64,000 bases of DNA from a virus: positions 42,371 to 106,370 of IMG/VR virus record IMGVR_UViG_3300045431_000601; one strand, given 5' to 3'. The notes below the pieces were generated by a model. The model ran no database searches, was not told where the DNA came from, and saw only the letters and a program-made list of their open reading frames with translations. Numbering within the stretch: position 1 is the stretch's first letter; the number at the start of each line of letters is the position of its first letter. The position numbers and the translations under genes are program-made. This document shows, in pieces, positions 1-7,833 of this stretch.

Positions 1-568
1 TTCAAAAGTCGGAAGAAGACATCAAGCATTAATCGCTTATGATTATGTTAAGCTTACAGGTGAAAAAGTATCTCAAAACTGGGCCGAACATCAAGCTATC
101 GGTCAAAAAATAGATAAATTAAAAAGAATTTCAGAAGAAATAAATTGCCCTATTGTTACCGCCATGCAATTAAACAGATCTGGAGAAAACTTTAATAGAA
201 ACGCCTCCACCGTTGTAGACGATAGTTCAGTTATCGCTTTGTCTGATAGGCTTCAATGGTTTGCTTCTTTTGTAGCAATCTTTAGAAGAAAAACCGTAGA
301 CGAATTAGCCCTTGATGGGCAGCAATTTGGTACGCATAAATTAATACCAACCAAAACAAGGTTCCAGGGAAAAGAAGCCGCCGGACATCAAGACTTAGTT
401 AGGAGGCTAGACGCATCTGGAAAAGAAGTTTGGGCTCAAAATTATCTTAATTATAATGTAAGAAATTTTAAGATAGAAGAACGAGGATCGTTACACACGG
501 TTGTTCAGAGGCAAAGAGAGCAATACGAATTAAACGATAGAAATGAAAATGACGGAGAAATTTTATGA
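1..568 (+). CDS. dnaB: DnaB-type replicative helicase, C-terminal part (cut by window edge)
   Basis: The reading frame is open from position 2 and ends at a TGA at 566-568, so only the last ~188 residues are visible. The piece matches the RecA-like motor domain of DnaB helicases: a Walker B-like stretch YDYVKL, then the helix KLKRISEEINCPIV leading into the hallmark MQLNRSGE, and a later DDSSVIALSDR segment. DnaB hexamers unwind the fork on the lagging-strand template and recruit primase. The N-terminal primase-binding part and Walker A lie outside the window. Its stop overlaps the thyX start by 4 bp, and the next genes are also replication genes, supporting the call. The family is clear; any functional difference from bacterial DnaB cannot be judged here. 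Confidence 0.88.
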   Translation, partial: SKVGRRHQALIAYDYVKLTGEKVSQNWAEHQAIGQKIDKLKRISEEINCPIVTAMQLNRSGENFNRNASTVVDDSSVIALSDRLQWFASFVAIFRRKTVDELALDGQQFGTHKLIPTKTRFQGKEAAGHQDLVRRLDASGKEVWAQNYLNYNVRNFKIEERGSLHTVVQRQREQYELNDRNENDGEIL

Positions 569-1224
569 ATGTGAAACTAATATCTTGTACACATCCAAAC
601 ATAGAAGGCGTTTCTAGAGCAGAAGATTTAGTCGCATATTGCGCAAGAGTGAGCAATCCTTCGAACCAAATGAATACCGAAACCGCTCCAAAGCTTTTAA
701 GCTTTTTAATTAAGCACAAGCATTGGTCTCCGTTAGAAATGGTCGATATGACTTTAGAAATAAAAACCAGCAGAGCTATTGCGGCGCAGATTTTGAGACA
801 TAAGTCATTTTCTTTTCAGGAGTTTAGCTTAAGATATAGCCTAGCTACAGAATACGAAGATATAGAATTAAGACTACAAGGAGACAAAAACAGGCAAGTT
901 GGAGAGAAATTGTTGCCTAAAAACAGTCCAGCTTATGATTCAATTACAAATTTAATAGCAGAGACAATGGCGCTAACAGATTACTGCTATCAAACAATGA
1001 TAGAAAATGGATTGGCGAAAGAAGTAGCAAGGATGGTCCTTCCGCTCAGTACGCAGACTACAATGTATATGAAAGGTAATTTAAGGTCTTGGATTCATTA
1101 TATAGAGCTTAGAACAGAACAAAATACTCAAAAAGAGCATAGGCTTATAGCTGAACAATGTAAAAAAATTTTTGTAAAAGAATTTCCAATTATTTCGAAG
1201 GCATTAGAATGGAACAAATCGTAA
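565..1224 (+). CDS. thyX: FAD-dependent thymidylate synthase ThyX
   Basis: 219 aa, the usual ThyX length. ThyX makes dTMP from dUMP using methylenetetrahydrofolate, with FAD and NAD(P)H as reductant. The signature RHR-x7-S is seen at residues 78-88 as RHKSFSFQEFS followed by LRY, with Lys in place of the third-position Arg. Further family features are ARMVLPLSTQTT, the NLRSWIHYIELR helix, and a late EHR. The start overlaps the helicase stop (ATGA), and the primase-like gene begins inside its 3' end, so the three are probably translated as one coupled unit. Phages often carry thyX to supply thymidine for their own DNA. The family call is firm; only the Arg-to-Lys change is unusual. Confidence 0.95.
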   Translation: MNVKLISCTHPNIEGVSRAEDLVAYCARVSNPSNQMNTETAPKLLSFLIKHKHWSPLEMVDMTLEIKTSRAIAAQILRHKSFSFQEFSLRYSLATEYEDIELRLQGDKNRQVGEKLLPKNSPAYDSITNLIAETMALTDYCYQTMIENGLAKEVARMVLPLSTQTTMYMKGNLRSWIHYIELRTEQNTQKEHRLIAEQCKKIFVKEFPIISKALEWNKS

Positions 1225-2114
1225 ACAATATTCATCAAATATTAACTAACATTGGATATTCTTTAAAGGATTATGGTAGAGAATATAGAACAAGGCCTAT
1301 TTATAGGGATAGCGACAATGATACCGTCCTAAGGATTTACAAAGACACAGGGTTTTGGGTTGATTTTAAAGAGAATATTAGTGGAGATTTTGCGTCTTTA
1401 ATTAAAAAAAGCTTAAATCTTGAGAACATTCAACAGGCAGAAAATTTTTTAAAAAAATACGAATATTGTCCTCAGGCTAACGCTGTTAAGCAAATAAAAA
1501 TAAAAGAAAAAAGAGTTTTCGATAAAGAGCTGCTGTTAAAGCTAGAAAAAGATCAAGACTATTGGCTAAAAAGAAATGTATCAAAAGAAACCCTAGAAGA
1601 GTTTCAAGGCGGAATAGCTAAAGCAGGAAAAATGAAGAATAGATATGTATTCCCAATTTTTAATAGTAAAAAAGAAATTGTTGGGTTCTCTGGAAGAGAT
1701 ATTACAAATTTAAGCAAAATAAAATGGAAACACATTGGCGATAAATCGAATTGGTGTTACCCTTTATTTTTAAACATAAACGAACTTAAACAAAGCAGAG
1801 AAGTACATCTAATAGAAAGCATTGGGGACTGTTTGTCTTTGTGGGACGCGGGGATTAAAAACACAATAGTTATCTTTGGGCTGGAGGTGAGTACGGCTAT
1901 ATTAAATATATTGCTTAAAATAGATCCTAATATAATTTATATATCATTCAATAATGATCAAAGCAAGAATTTAGCAGGAAATATCGCGGCAGAAAAAGCT
2001 CGTAATAAATTGCTAAGGTATTTTGACTCCAGACAATTAAAAATTAAACTTCCTGATAAAAAAGATTTTGGCGAGATGTCTACAGAAGAAATATTAAAAT
2101 GGAAAAAAGTTTAA
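1209..2114 (+). CDS. DnaG-like primase / TOPRIM protein, degenerate
   Basis: 301 aa. The middle resembles the DnaG RNA-polymerase core: RYVFPI (145-150), then KKEIVGFSGRDI (154-165), as in the RIxFPI...GFGGR motif. A TOPRIM fold follows: IESIGDCLSLWDAGI with the conserved Glu at 203 and Asp at 207, then SFNNDQS near 246-252 where DnaG has DxD; here the first Asp is Asn (248) and the second is kept (250). The N-terminal 70 residues look like the primase zinc domain in layout (RPIYRDSDNDTVLRIY...GDFASLI) but have no zinc-binding cysteines. No helicase-binding C-terminal domain is seen. It likely primes or assists priming with the DnaB helicase encoded just upstream; loss of metal ligands makes the activity uncertain. 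The start overlaps thyX by 16 bp with GAAGG upstream. Confidence 0.7.
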   Translation: MEQIVNNIHQILTNIGYSLKDYGREYRTRPIYRDSDNDTVLRIYKDTGFWVDFKENISGDFASLIKKSLNLENIQQAENFLKKYEYCPQANAVKQIKIKEKRVFDKELLLKLEKDQDYWLKRNVSKETLEEFQGGIAKAGKMKNRYVFPIFNSKKEIVGFSGRDITNLSKIKWKHIGDKSNWCYPLFLNINELKQSREVHLIESIGDCLSLWDAGIKNTIVIFGLEVSTAILNILLKIDPNIIYISFNNDQSKNLAGNIAAEKARNKLLRYFDSRQLKIKLPDKKDFGEMSTEEILKWKKV

Positions 2115-3040
2115 AAATTTTATCTGCATCAAGAATAAAAACCCTAGAGACTTGTTCTTGGGTCTATTGGAATAATTACCATACAAAAGTTCCGCAGGCC
2201 CAAAATGATGGAGCCCTAAGGGGCACAATTTGTCATACGGTTTTTGAATTGCTTTTAGATCCAAAACATAAAAAACATTATAATAAAATAATTAAAAAAA
2301 ATTCTATTGAAGGCAGTCCAGCGGTGACAAGACTAATTAAAAAACTTAAATTAAAGGTTGGACTTGATCCTTCGAATTTTGATATTTTAGACCAAATGAT
2401 TATGGTTGGATTAAAGCACGATTTCTTTGGGAAAGGAGGCAAGATCATTCAGCCAGAATATCCATTTGAAATTAAAAATGAAAACCCCAAGTATCATATT
2501 AAGGGCTTTATAGATAAGCCTATTAAAAAGAAAAAAGAAATGCATATAATCGACTATAAAAGCTCTAAGTATAAATTTAGGGGAGACGATCTCGAAGCAA
2601 ATATTCAGGCGATGATGTATAGCTTAGCTAGTTCAAAAATCTGGCCGAAATTAAAACCTATAGTTAAATTCCTATTTTTAAGATTTCCCAAACAACCAAT
2701 ACAAGAGCTTGTATTTACAGATGATCAATTAAAGGGGTTCGAACATTATTTAGAGCATATTAATGATTATATAAATAAATTCGATAAAGCTTCTGCCACC
2801 ACAAATTTTGCTGCAGATTCTGATAAAAATAAATGGATGTGTGGAATAGGCGGTTGGAAATGCCCATACAAAGACCCTTATTATTATTACGCCCAATTAA
2901 ACGCAGATGGCGAAATTGTTAGTACTAGCCTAATTGATGACTTCAAACCCTTAGAGGGGCATACGATAGAAAAAAGAAAGTACGCAGGATGTCCCAAGTG
3001 GAATAATACATCAAGCGATAAAGATGATTTTTTAGATTGA
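2099..3040 (+). CDS. PD-(D/E)XK exonuclease, RecB/Cas4-like, with putative Fe-S cysteines
   Basis: 313 aa. The N-terminal SASRIKTLETCSW and RGTICHTVFE are typical of the RecB-like nuclease family (PDDEXK_1). Catalytic candidates are His46, Glu120/Glu124, Asp139 in KGFIDKP, and Asp152 with Lys154 in IIDYKSS, followed by the helix ANIQAMMYSLA that normally carries the Gln of motif QxxxY (here QAMMY). Four cysteines, C19, C248, C255 and C298, match the one-plus-three spacing that binds a 4Fe-4S cluster in Cas4 and AddB. It probably resects DNA ends during phage replication or recombination. It overlaps the primase-like gene by 16 bp. No cas genes are nearby, so a CRISPR role is not suggested. 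Confidence 0.82.
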   Translation: MEKSLKILSASRIKTLETCSWVYWNNYHTKVPQAQNDGALRGTICHTVFELLLDPKHKKHYNKIIKKNSIEGSPAVTRLIKKLKLKVGLDPSNFDILDQMIMVGLKHDFFGKGGKIIQPEYPFEIKNENPKYHIKGFIDKPIKKKKEMHIIDYKSSKYKFRGDDLEANIQAMMYSLASSKIWPKLKPIVKFLFLRFPKQPIQELVFTDDQLKGFEHYLEHINDYINKFDKASATTNFAADSDKNKWMCGIGGWKCPYKDPYYYYAQLNADGEIVSTSLIDDFKPLEGHTIEKRKYAGCPKWNNTSSDKDDFLD

Positions 3041-3065
3041 CAAATATAAATATATTTAGTAAATA
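3037..3065 (+). promoter_or_regulatory. Sigma70-like promoter before the PHP gene
   Basis: TTGACA at 3037-3042, a 17-bp spacer, and a weak -10 TAAATA at 3060-3065. The ATG of the next gene begins 6 nt later, with no Shine-Dalgarno sequence between, so transcription would begin at or next to the start codon. The -35 box overlaps the upstream stop codon. Confidence 0.5.
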
Positions 3066-3071
3066 TTATAT

Positions 3072-3827
3072 ATGGAAACTATACCGATATTTAAATCTCA
3101 CTATAGTATAGGTAGGTCTATTTTAACTTTAGATGACGAAAATAATGGTGAGAATTACCCAGATTCTATAATAGATATCATTAAGTCTAATAATTTAAAA
3201 GAACTTTATCTTGTCGAAGATAATATGTCGTCTTTTCTTGAAGCTTATACCAATACAAAAAAATACGACATAAAATTAAGGTATGGGTTAAGAATTACAG
3301 TTACAGATGATATTCTAAAAAAAGACGAAGAAACAAAAAATAAAGGTTCAAAATTTGTTATTTTTTTTAAAACCGAAGAGGGCTATAAAAAATTAGTAAA
3401 AATATTTAGTATAGCGTCTAAAGAAGGTTTTTATCATTATCCAAGAATAGACTTTAAACACTTAAAGAGTTTATGGAGCGAGAAAGATTTGCTTTTAGCC
3501 ATTCCATTTTATGATTCTTTTATATTTAATAATCTTTTAAAAGGGTTTTTATGCGCACCGCAAACAGACTTTACAAAGCCCACGCTTTTTATAGAAGATA
3601 ATAAACTTCCTTTTGATTCTTTAATCAAAAGAAAAGTCATAGAATACGCTAAAGAAAACGATTTAGAAACATTAAACGTAAAAAGCATTTATTATAAATC
3701 CAAAAAAGATTTTAAAGCTTATCTAACCTTTAGATGCATAAATATTAGGAGCACACTTAACAAGCCAGAGCTAGAACATATGTCTAGTTCTGAATTTTGT
3801 GTAGAAAGCTGGAAAGAAATTAAATAA
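3072..3827 (+). CDS. Stand-alone PHP domain of DNA polymerase III alpha, metal site degenerate
   Basis: 251 aa. It matches only the N-terminal PHP part of bacterial DnaE/PolC: RYGLRITV (the 'G-x-E-x-Y' region), KTEEGYKKLVKIFSIASKEGFYHYPRID (as in NEEGYKNLVKLSS...GFYYKPRID), and an end LNKPELEHMSSSEFCVESWKEIK like the last PHP segment of DnaE. The metal-binding HxH of FVHLHVHSDYS is replaced by IFKSHYSIG, and TDHGNM by VEDNM, so the site looks inactive. The polymerase body is encoded separately at 4671-7244. Its likely role is structural, as in many bacterial alphas, holding the exonuclease encoded next to it. The gene has its own promoter-like sequence. Confidence 0.75.
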   Translation: METIPIFKSHYSIGRSILTLDDENNGENYPDSIIDIIKSNNLKELYLVEDNMSSFLEAYTNTKKYDIKLRYGLRITVTDDILKKDEETKNKGSKFVIFFKTEEGYKKLVKIFSIASKEGFYHYPRIDFKHLKSLWSEKDLLLAIPFYDSFIFNNLLKGFLCAPQTDFTKPTLFIEDNKLPFDSLIKRKVIEYAKENDLETLNVKSIYYKSKKDFKAYLTFRCINIRSTLNKPELEHMSSSEFCVESWKEIK

Positions 3828-3828
3828 T

Positions 3829-4467
3829 ATGGACGAACATCTCTTAAGATATGATAAGAATAAAAGGTATGTATTTATAGACTGTGAAACACTAAATCTA
3901 TGTTTGAGCTTCGCCCATAATCTACCATGGCAAATAGGGATGATTAAAACCAAAGGAGATAGAAAAGAAGACAGCAAAAATTTTTATATTAAATGGGACA
4001 CAGATCTTAAAATTAGTCAGGATGCCGCAAGAATAACTAGATATGACCCCAAAAGAATAGAGAAAATAGGATTAAAAATTGAAGAAGTATTTCCAACTGT
4101 AAAAGATTGGCTTGACCACGCAGACTATATTGTTGGACATAATATATTAGGATTTGACGTTTACTTAATTAAAGAGCTATACCAAGAAATGGGGTGTCAC
4201 TGGGATCATCTAATGAATAAAATTATTGACACAAATTGTATAGCAAGAGGGATAAAATACGGAATACATTTAAAAAAGAAAGATGATATTCTAGAATATC
4301 AATATAAAATATTGCACACAAGAAGGAAGGACGTAAAAAGCTCTTTGACTTATCTTGGCAAAGAATACGGGATAGAACATGATTATGAGAATTTACATGA
4401 CGCCCTAAATGATCTTGACTTAAATATAAAAGTATGGGATAAATTAAAGTGGCAAATAGAGATATAA
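3829..4467 (+). CDS. DEDDh 3'-5' exonuclease (DnaQ-like proofreading subunit)
   Basis: 212 aa. All three exonuclease motifs are visible: Exo I VFIDCETLN (Asp and Glu near residues 18-20), Exo II VGHNILGFDVYLI, and Exo III HDALNDLDLN with the His that marks the DEDDh class. This family removes mismatched 3' ends; in bacteria DnaQ (epsilon) does so bound to the alpha PHP domain. Here the gene lies between the separate PHP gene and the polymerase core, with a 1-bp gap after the PHP stop, which strongly suggests the products form one polymerase complex. The N-terminus is short (about 14 residues before Exo I), and no clamp-binding motif is evident by eye. Confidence 0.88.
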   Translation: MDEHLLRYDKNKRYVFIDCETLNLCLSFAHNLPWQIGMIKTKGDRKEDSKNFYIKWDTDLKISQDAARITRYDPKRIEKIGLKIEEVFPTVKDWLDHADYIVGHNILGFDVYLIKELYQEMGCHWDHLMNKIIDTNCIARGIKYGIHLKKKDDILEYQYKILHTRRKDVKSSLTYLGKEYGIEHDYENLHDALNDLDLNIKVWDKLKWQIEI

Positions 4468-4471
4468 TTAC

Positions 4472-4690
4472 ATGGCATCGCTAGACGACATATACGATTT
4501 GGTTGATAAATTAGATAAGTCTAAGACAGAATATCTATTAGTTTCTATTCAGAAGGGGAAAAAGAATGGTAAGGCGGATGTTTTTTATAATTTAGAAGAT
4601 AATAATTCATTAAAAATTTTAGCTAAGGGCTTAGAGCTTTTAAACCAAAAAATAGAGCAAGACAAGAGAGATGGAAACTTCGATAAATAA
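4472..4690 (+). CDS. Small protein between exonuclease and polymerase genes
   Basis: 72 aa, not recognised. It begins 4 bp after the exonuclease stop and overlaps the polymerase start by 20 bp. It is mostly charged and probably helical: MASLDDIYDLVDKLDKS, a lysine-rich turn (KKGKADVFYN) and a leucine-rich helix KILAKGLELLNQKIEQD. The VSIQKGKK...VFYNLED stretch could be two beta strands. Its place inside the polymerase gene cluster suggests an accessory or linker role in the holoenzyme, but nothing in the sequence proves it. Confidence 0.55.
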   Translation: MASLDDIYDLVDKLDKSKTEYLLVSIQKGKKNGKADVFYNLEDNNSLKILAKGLELLNQKIEQDKRDGNFDK

Positions 4691-7244
4691 TAAAACTTTT
4701 AGCGATAAATTTAAAGAGGTCTCTTTACCTTTTCACGGGGTAAGGCTTCCGGAATTTAAAATAGAAGATAGATATAAACACGAATTAGGAATTAGCGAAG
4801 ATTCAGACAATTATTCCTTCTTAAGGGCTTTGATACTCAAGGGCTTAAAACGATTAAAACTAGAAAGCGATTCATCTTTGCGCCAAGCCCATCTAAATAG
4901 AATAAAATATGAATTAGAAACTATTAAAGATTTAGGATTTATTGATTATATCTTATTGGTTTGGTATGTTATTAATTACTGCAAAGAAAATAATATTCCT
5001 GTCGGTCTTGGAAGAGGGTCAGCCGCAGGGTCTCTGATCCTATTCTTAATTGGAGTTACTCAAATAGATAGTTTAAAATATAACCTTTATTTTGAAAGAT
5101 TTATATCTAAAATTAGAGCTAAAAAGCAAGAAGTCGATGGCGTAATGTATCTTGATGGCTCTTTAATGTGCGACGTAGACCTAGATATTTGTTATTATAA
5201 TAGACATAAAGTATTGCAACATCTAGAAGAGAAATTTAAAGGAAAAACGAGTAAAATATTAACCTTAAATAGTCTTAGCGGAAGGCTTTTAATAAAAGAA
5301 TGCGGTAAAATAGTAGAAGAAAAAGAAGAAGAAGAAATGACTGCGGTATCTGGCATGATACCAAAAACATACGGACAGGTTAAAGATATTGAAGAGGCCT
5401 ATGATGAATCGCCAAAATTTAAAAAATGGGTAGACGAAAATAAGAGCATTTATAATGTAGCTCTTAAACTTAGAAATTTAATTAAAAATAAAGGAGTTCA
5501 TCCATCTGGAGTTTTACTATCTGCAGATCTATTAGAAGAATCTTGTCCTACAGAATTTTCTAGCGATAAAGAATCTGTTTCCTCATTTGACATGAATTGG
5601 GTAAGTTTATTTAATATTAAACTAGATATTCTTGGCTTAAGAAGCGTTTCTGTCGTTGACGATGTTTGCAAGCAGATTGGTATTAAAATAACCGATATAG
5701 ATCTTAATGACCCATCAATATACAGGTCTTTGCAAGACCTGAGAACTCCTCATGGATTATTCCAAATAGAAGCAGACACCAACTTCAGAGTTTGTAAACA
5801 AGTTAAGCCCAAGAATTTAGAAGAGCTTAGCGCGGTATTAGCTTTAGCCAGACCTGGAGCTCTAGATTTCGTATCTACTTACGCAAGATACACCAACACA
5901 GGACAATACGAAGCGATACATCCATTTTTTGACGACATTTTAAAACAAACGGGTGGCGTAGCTTTGTATCAAGAGCAGCTAATGCAAATGGCTAATAAGA
6001 TTGGATTTACTTTAGACGAAGCAGAAATTTTAAGAAGAATCGTGGGCAAAAAGAAGATTGAAGAAGTGAAAGAATGGAGATCTAAAATTAAAAATAAATG
6101 CAAAGAGAATAATGCGCCCAAAGAAGTAAGTGATATTTTATGGAAGATTCTCGAAGATTCCGCTAATTATTCATTTAATAAATCTCATTCAATCGCATAC
6201 GCTGCCTTAGCTGCGTGTACGATTTATTTAAAATTTAATTATCCAAAACAGTTTTTTCTTTCTTTATTAAAAATGACTAGACACGAACCCGATTCAATTG
6301 GAGAAATATCTAAGATTCAAAAGGAGATGATGGTTTTTAATATAAAATTGCTTCGCCCACATATTATAAAATCAGATATGGATTTTTCGATTGAAGGAGA
6401 AGATATTAGGTTTGGGCTTTTGTCTGTCAAAGGCATATCAGATAAATCTATAGAAAAATTGAATAGCTTTAGAAATAGATATTCAAATAAATTTGATATT
6501 TTTGAGGCCGCGGAACAGTCTGATTTAAATATAGGGGTTTTATCCTCTTTAATACAAGCAGGAGCTTTAACCGGATTTAAACAATCCAGATCGAAGATAG
6601 TACTAGAAGCTCAACTATGGAACATTTTAAATATAAAAGAAAAGAAATATTGCATTAATTTTGCAGAGAAATTTGATTATGATTTAATTAGAATTATTAA
6701 ACATTTAAATTCATTTACAGACGAGAAGAATACCGTTGTAATCAAAAGCTCTAGACTTGAAACAATAAAGAAAAAATATACTCCATATCTAAACATATAT
6801 AATCAAAACAGCAAAAGCGAGAGTTTCGCTAATTGGTATTACGAGAAGAGACTCTTGGGTTATACTTATGAAAAATCACTAAAACAAATCTTTGCAGAAA
6901 AAAGAGAGGATTTAATGTCTATTCAAGAGGTTGTAAATGCCCCAATTAATTCTAAAGTAGCTTTTGTGGGAGAAGTCATCGACGCTTTTTCTGGTACGGC
7001 TAATAACGAAAAAAAGACTAGATTTCTTCGCATAAAAATATCAGACGAAACTAATAGTATAAATACTTTACTTTTTAATGATAGAATTGATACAAATAAA
7101 AGCCTTAATAACAACAAGAAGTTCGAGGAGACAAATATTGTAATAGTTAAAGGGACAAAGAAAGAAGACGCAGTTTTTGCTGATCTGGTAGCTATTCAAG
7201 ATCAAAAGATATATATGAAGCTCAGCGAATTAAAAAAGTCTTGA
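4671..7244 (+). CDS. dnaE: C-family DNA polymerase III alpha core, lacking the PHP domain
   Basis: 857 aa. It starts where DnaE leaves its PHP domain. The palm is clear: IPVGLGRGSAAGSL (110-122), the catalytic aspartates in CDVDLDICYYNR (D168, D170, D172; PDFDVDF in DnaE) and the third in IKLDILGLR (D319). Fingers and later motifs are VHPSGVLLS (276-284), GVALYQEQLMQMA, and FNKSHSIAYAALA. The end (about 760-857) is an OB-fold: SKVAFVGEVIDAF...FLRIKISDETN. It is shorter than bacterial DnaE (about 1160 aa) because the PHP domain is a separate gene. The ATG has AAGAGAG just upstream and lies inside the preceding small gene. Together with the PHP and exonuclease products it should form the phage replicative polymerase. 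Confidence 0.93.
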   Translation: METSINNKTFSDKFKEVSLPFHGVRLPEFKIEDRYKHELGISEDSDNYSFLRALILKGLKRLKLESDSSLRQAHLNRIKYELETIKDLGFIDYILLVWYVINYCKENNIPVGLGRGSAAGSLILFLIGVTQIDSLKYNLYFERFISKIRAKKQEVDGVMYLDGSLMCDVDLDICYYNRHKVLQHLEEKFKGKTSKILTLNSLSGRLLIKECGKIVEEKEEEEMTAVSGMIPKTYGQVKDIEEAYDESPKFKKWVDENKSIYNVALKLRNLIKNKGVHPSGVLLSADLLEESCPTEFSSDKESVSSFDMNWVSLFNIKLDILGLRSVSVVDDVCKQIGIKITDIDLNDPSIYRSLQDLRTPHGLFQIEADTNFRVCKQVKPKNLEELSAVLALARPGALDFVSTYARYTNTGQYEAIHPFFDDILKQTGGVALYQEQLMQMANKIGFTLDEAEILRRIVGKKKIEEVKEWRSKIKNKCKENNAPKEVSDILWKILEDSANYSFNKSHSIAYAALAACTIYLKFNYPKQFFLSLLKMTRHEPDSIGEISKIQKEMMVFNIKLLRPHIIKSDMDFSIEGEDIRFGLLSVKGISDKSIEKLNSFRNRYSNKFDIFEAAEQSDLNIGVLSSLIQAGALTGFKQSRSKIVLEAQLWNILNIKEKKYCINFAEKFDYDLIRIIKHLNSFTDEKNTVVIKSSRLETIKKKYTPYLNIYNQNSKSESFANWYYEKRLLGYTYEKSLKQIFAEKREDLMSIQEVVNAPINSKVAFVGEVIDAFSGTANNEKKTRFLRIKISDETNSINTLLFNDRIDTNKSLNNNKKFEETNIVIVKGTKKEDAVFADLVAIQDQKIYMKLSELKKS

Positions 7245-7269
7245 CTTTTTAGATTATATGTTATATTAT
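7241..7269 (+). promoter_or_regulatory. Sigma70-like promoter before the ssDNA-binding-like gene
   Basis: TTGACT at 7241-7246, exactly 17 bp, and TATTAT at 7264-7269; each box is 5/6 to consensus. The ATG follows after 6 nt without a Shine-Dalgarno sequence, so the transcript would start at the start codon. The -35 box overlaps the end of the polymerase gene. Confidence 0.65.
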
Positions 7270-7275
7270 CATTAA

Positions 7276-7833
7276 ATGATATCTTTTTATAAGCCTAATA
7301 GCAAAAATACAGGCACAGCCTGTAGCTTCTCTGTAAATCCTAAAGATGGCTCTATATGGAGTTCTTTGATTAAGCAAAGCTCTTGGAATGAAGCCAAAAA
7401 AATAGGTTCTTTCTCAGAGAACCAGAATAATCCAAATAAAAGCGTTAAAATTAAATTTTCGCTTACTGAAGCCGCGGGTATACTAGACGCCTTAGAAAGG
7501 CAAGCAGAGTTTTCTGCTTATCATACTTCAGAGAAACAATCCACCCAGATTAAATTCTCTCCTTATGTTAAGGACGGCAAACACGTTGGATATTCTTATA
7601 TAGTAAATAAAACCGACAAACAAAATAGCGAAAACAAACAATCCTACTTGATAGGATTTTATTTTAATGAAGCCAGACTGATAAAAGAATTTATATCTTA
7701 TTCTTTAAATTCCGTATTTGAATCACAAAGAGTAGATACAATTAAAAAATTAAAAAATAAGCCGAAAGATCCGCGAGAAGAAGTTTCTGAACAAAAAAAT
7801 AGCGAGGACGATATAGACGGTGAATTGTGGTGA
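7276..7833 (+). CDS. Putative ssDNA-binding protein with acidic C-terminal tip
   Basis: 185 aa, not matched to a named family with certainty. The first ~140 residues look like a compact beta-rich domain: ISFYKPNSKNTGTACSF, SIWSSLIKQSSW, VKIKFSLTEAAGILDALE, then TQIKFSPYVKDGKHVGYSY and YLIGFYFNEARLIKEFI. The last ~40 residues are charged and disordered-looking and end in EDDIDGELW, an acidic run with a final aromatic residue, as in SSB tails that recruit partner proteins. It has its own good promoter and follows the polymerase gene, as expected for a protein needed in quantity. The ssDNA-binding role is inference from tail and context; a Whirly/PC4-like fold is possible but unproven. Confidence 0.45.
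   Translation: MISFYKPNSKNTGTACSFSVNPKDGSIWSSLIKQSSWNEAKKIGSFSENQNNPNKSVKIKFSLTEAAGILDALERQAEFSAYHTSEKQSTQIKFSPYVKDGKHVGYSYIVNKTDKQNSENKQSYLIGFYFNEARLIKEFISYSLNSVFESQRVDTIKKLKNKPKDPREEVSEQKNSEDDIDGELW

Noticed and set aside
2099-3040. Cas4 as part of a phage CRISPR system
   Set aside because: No repeats or other cas genes nearby; replication context is the better reading.
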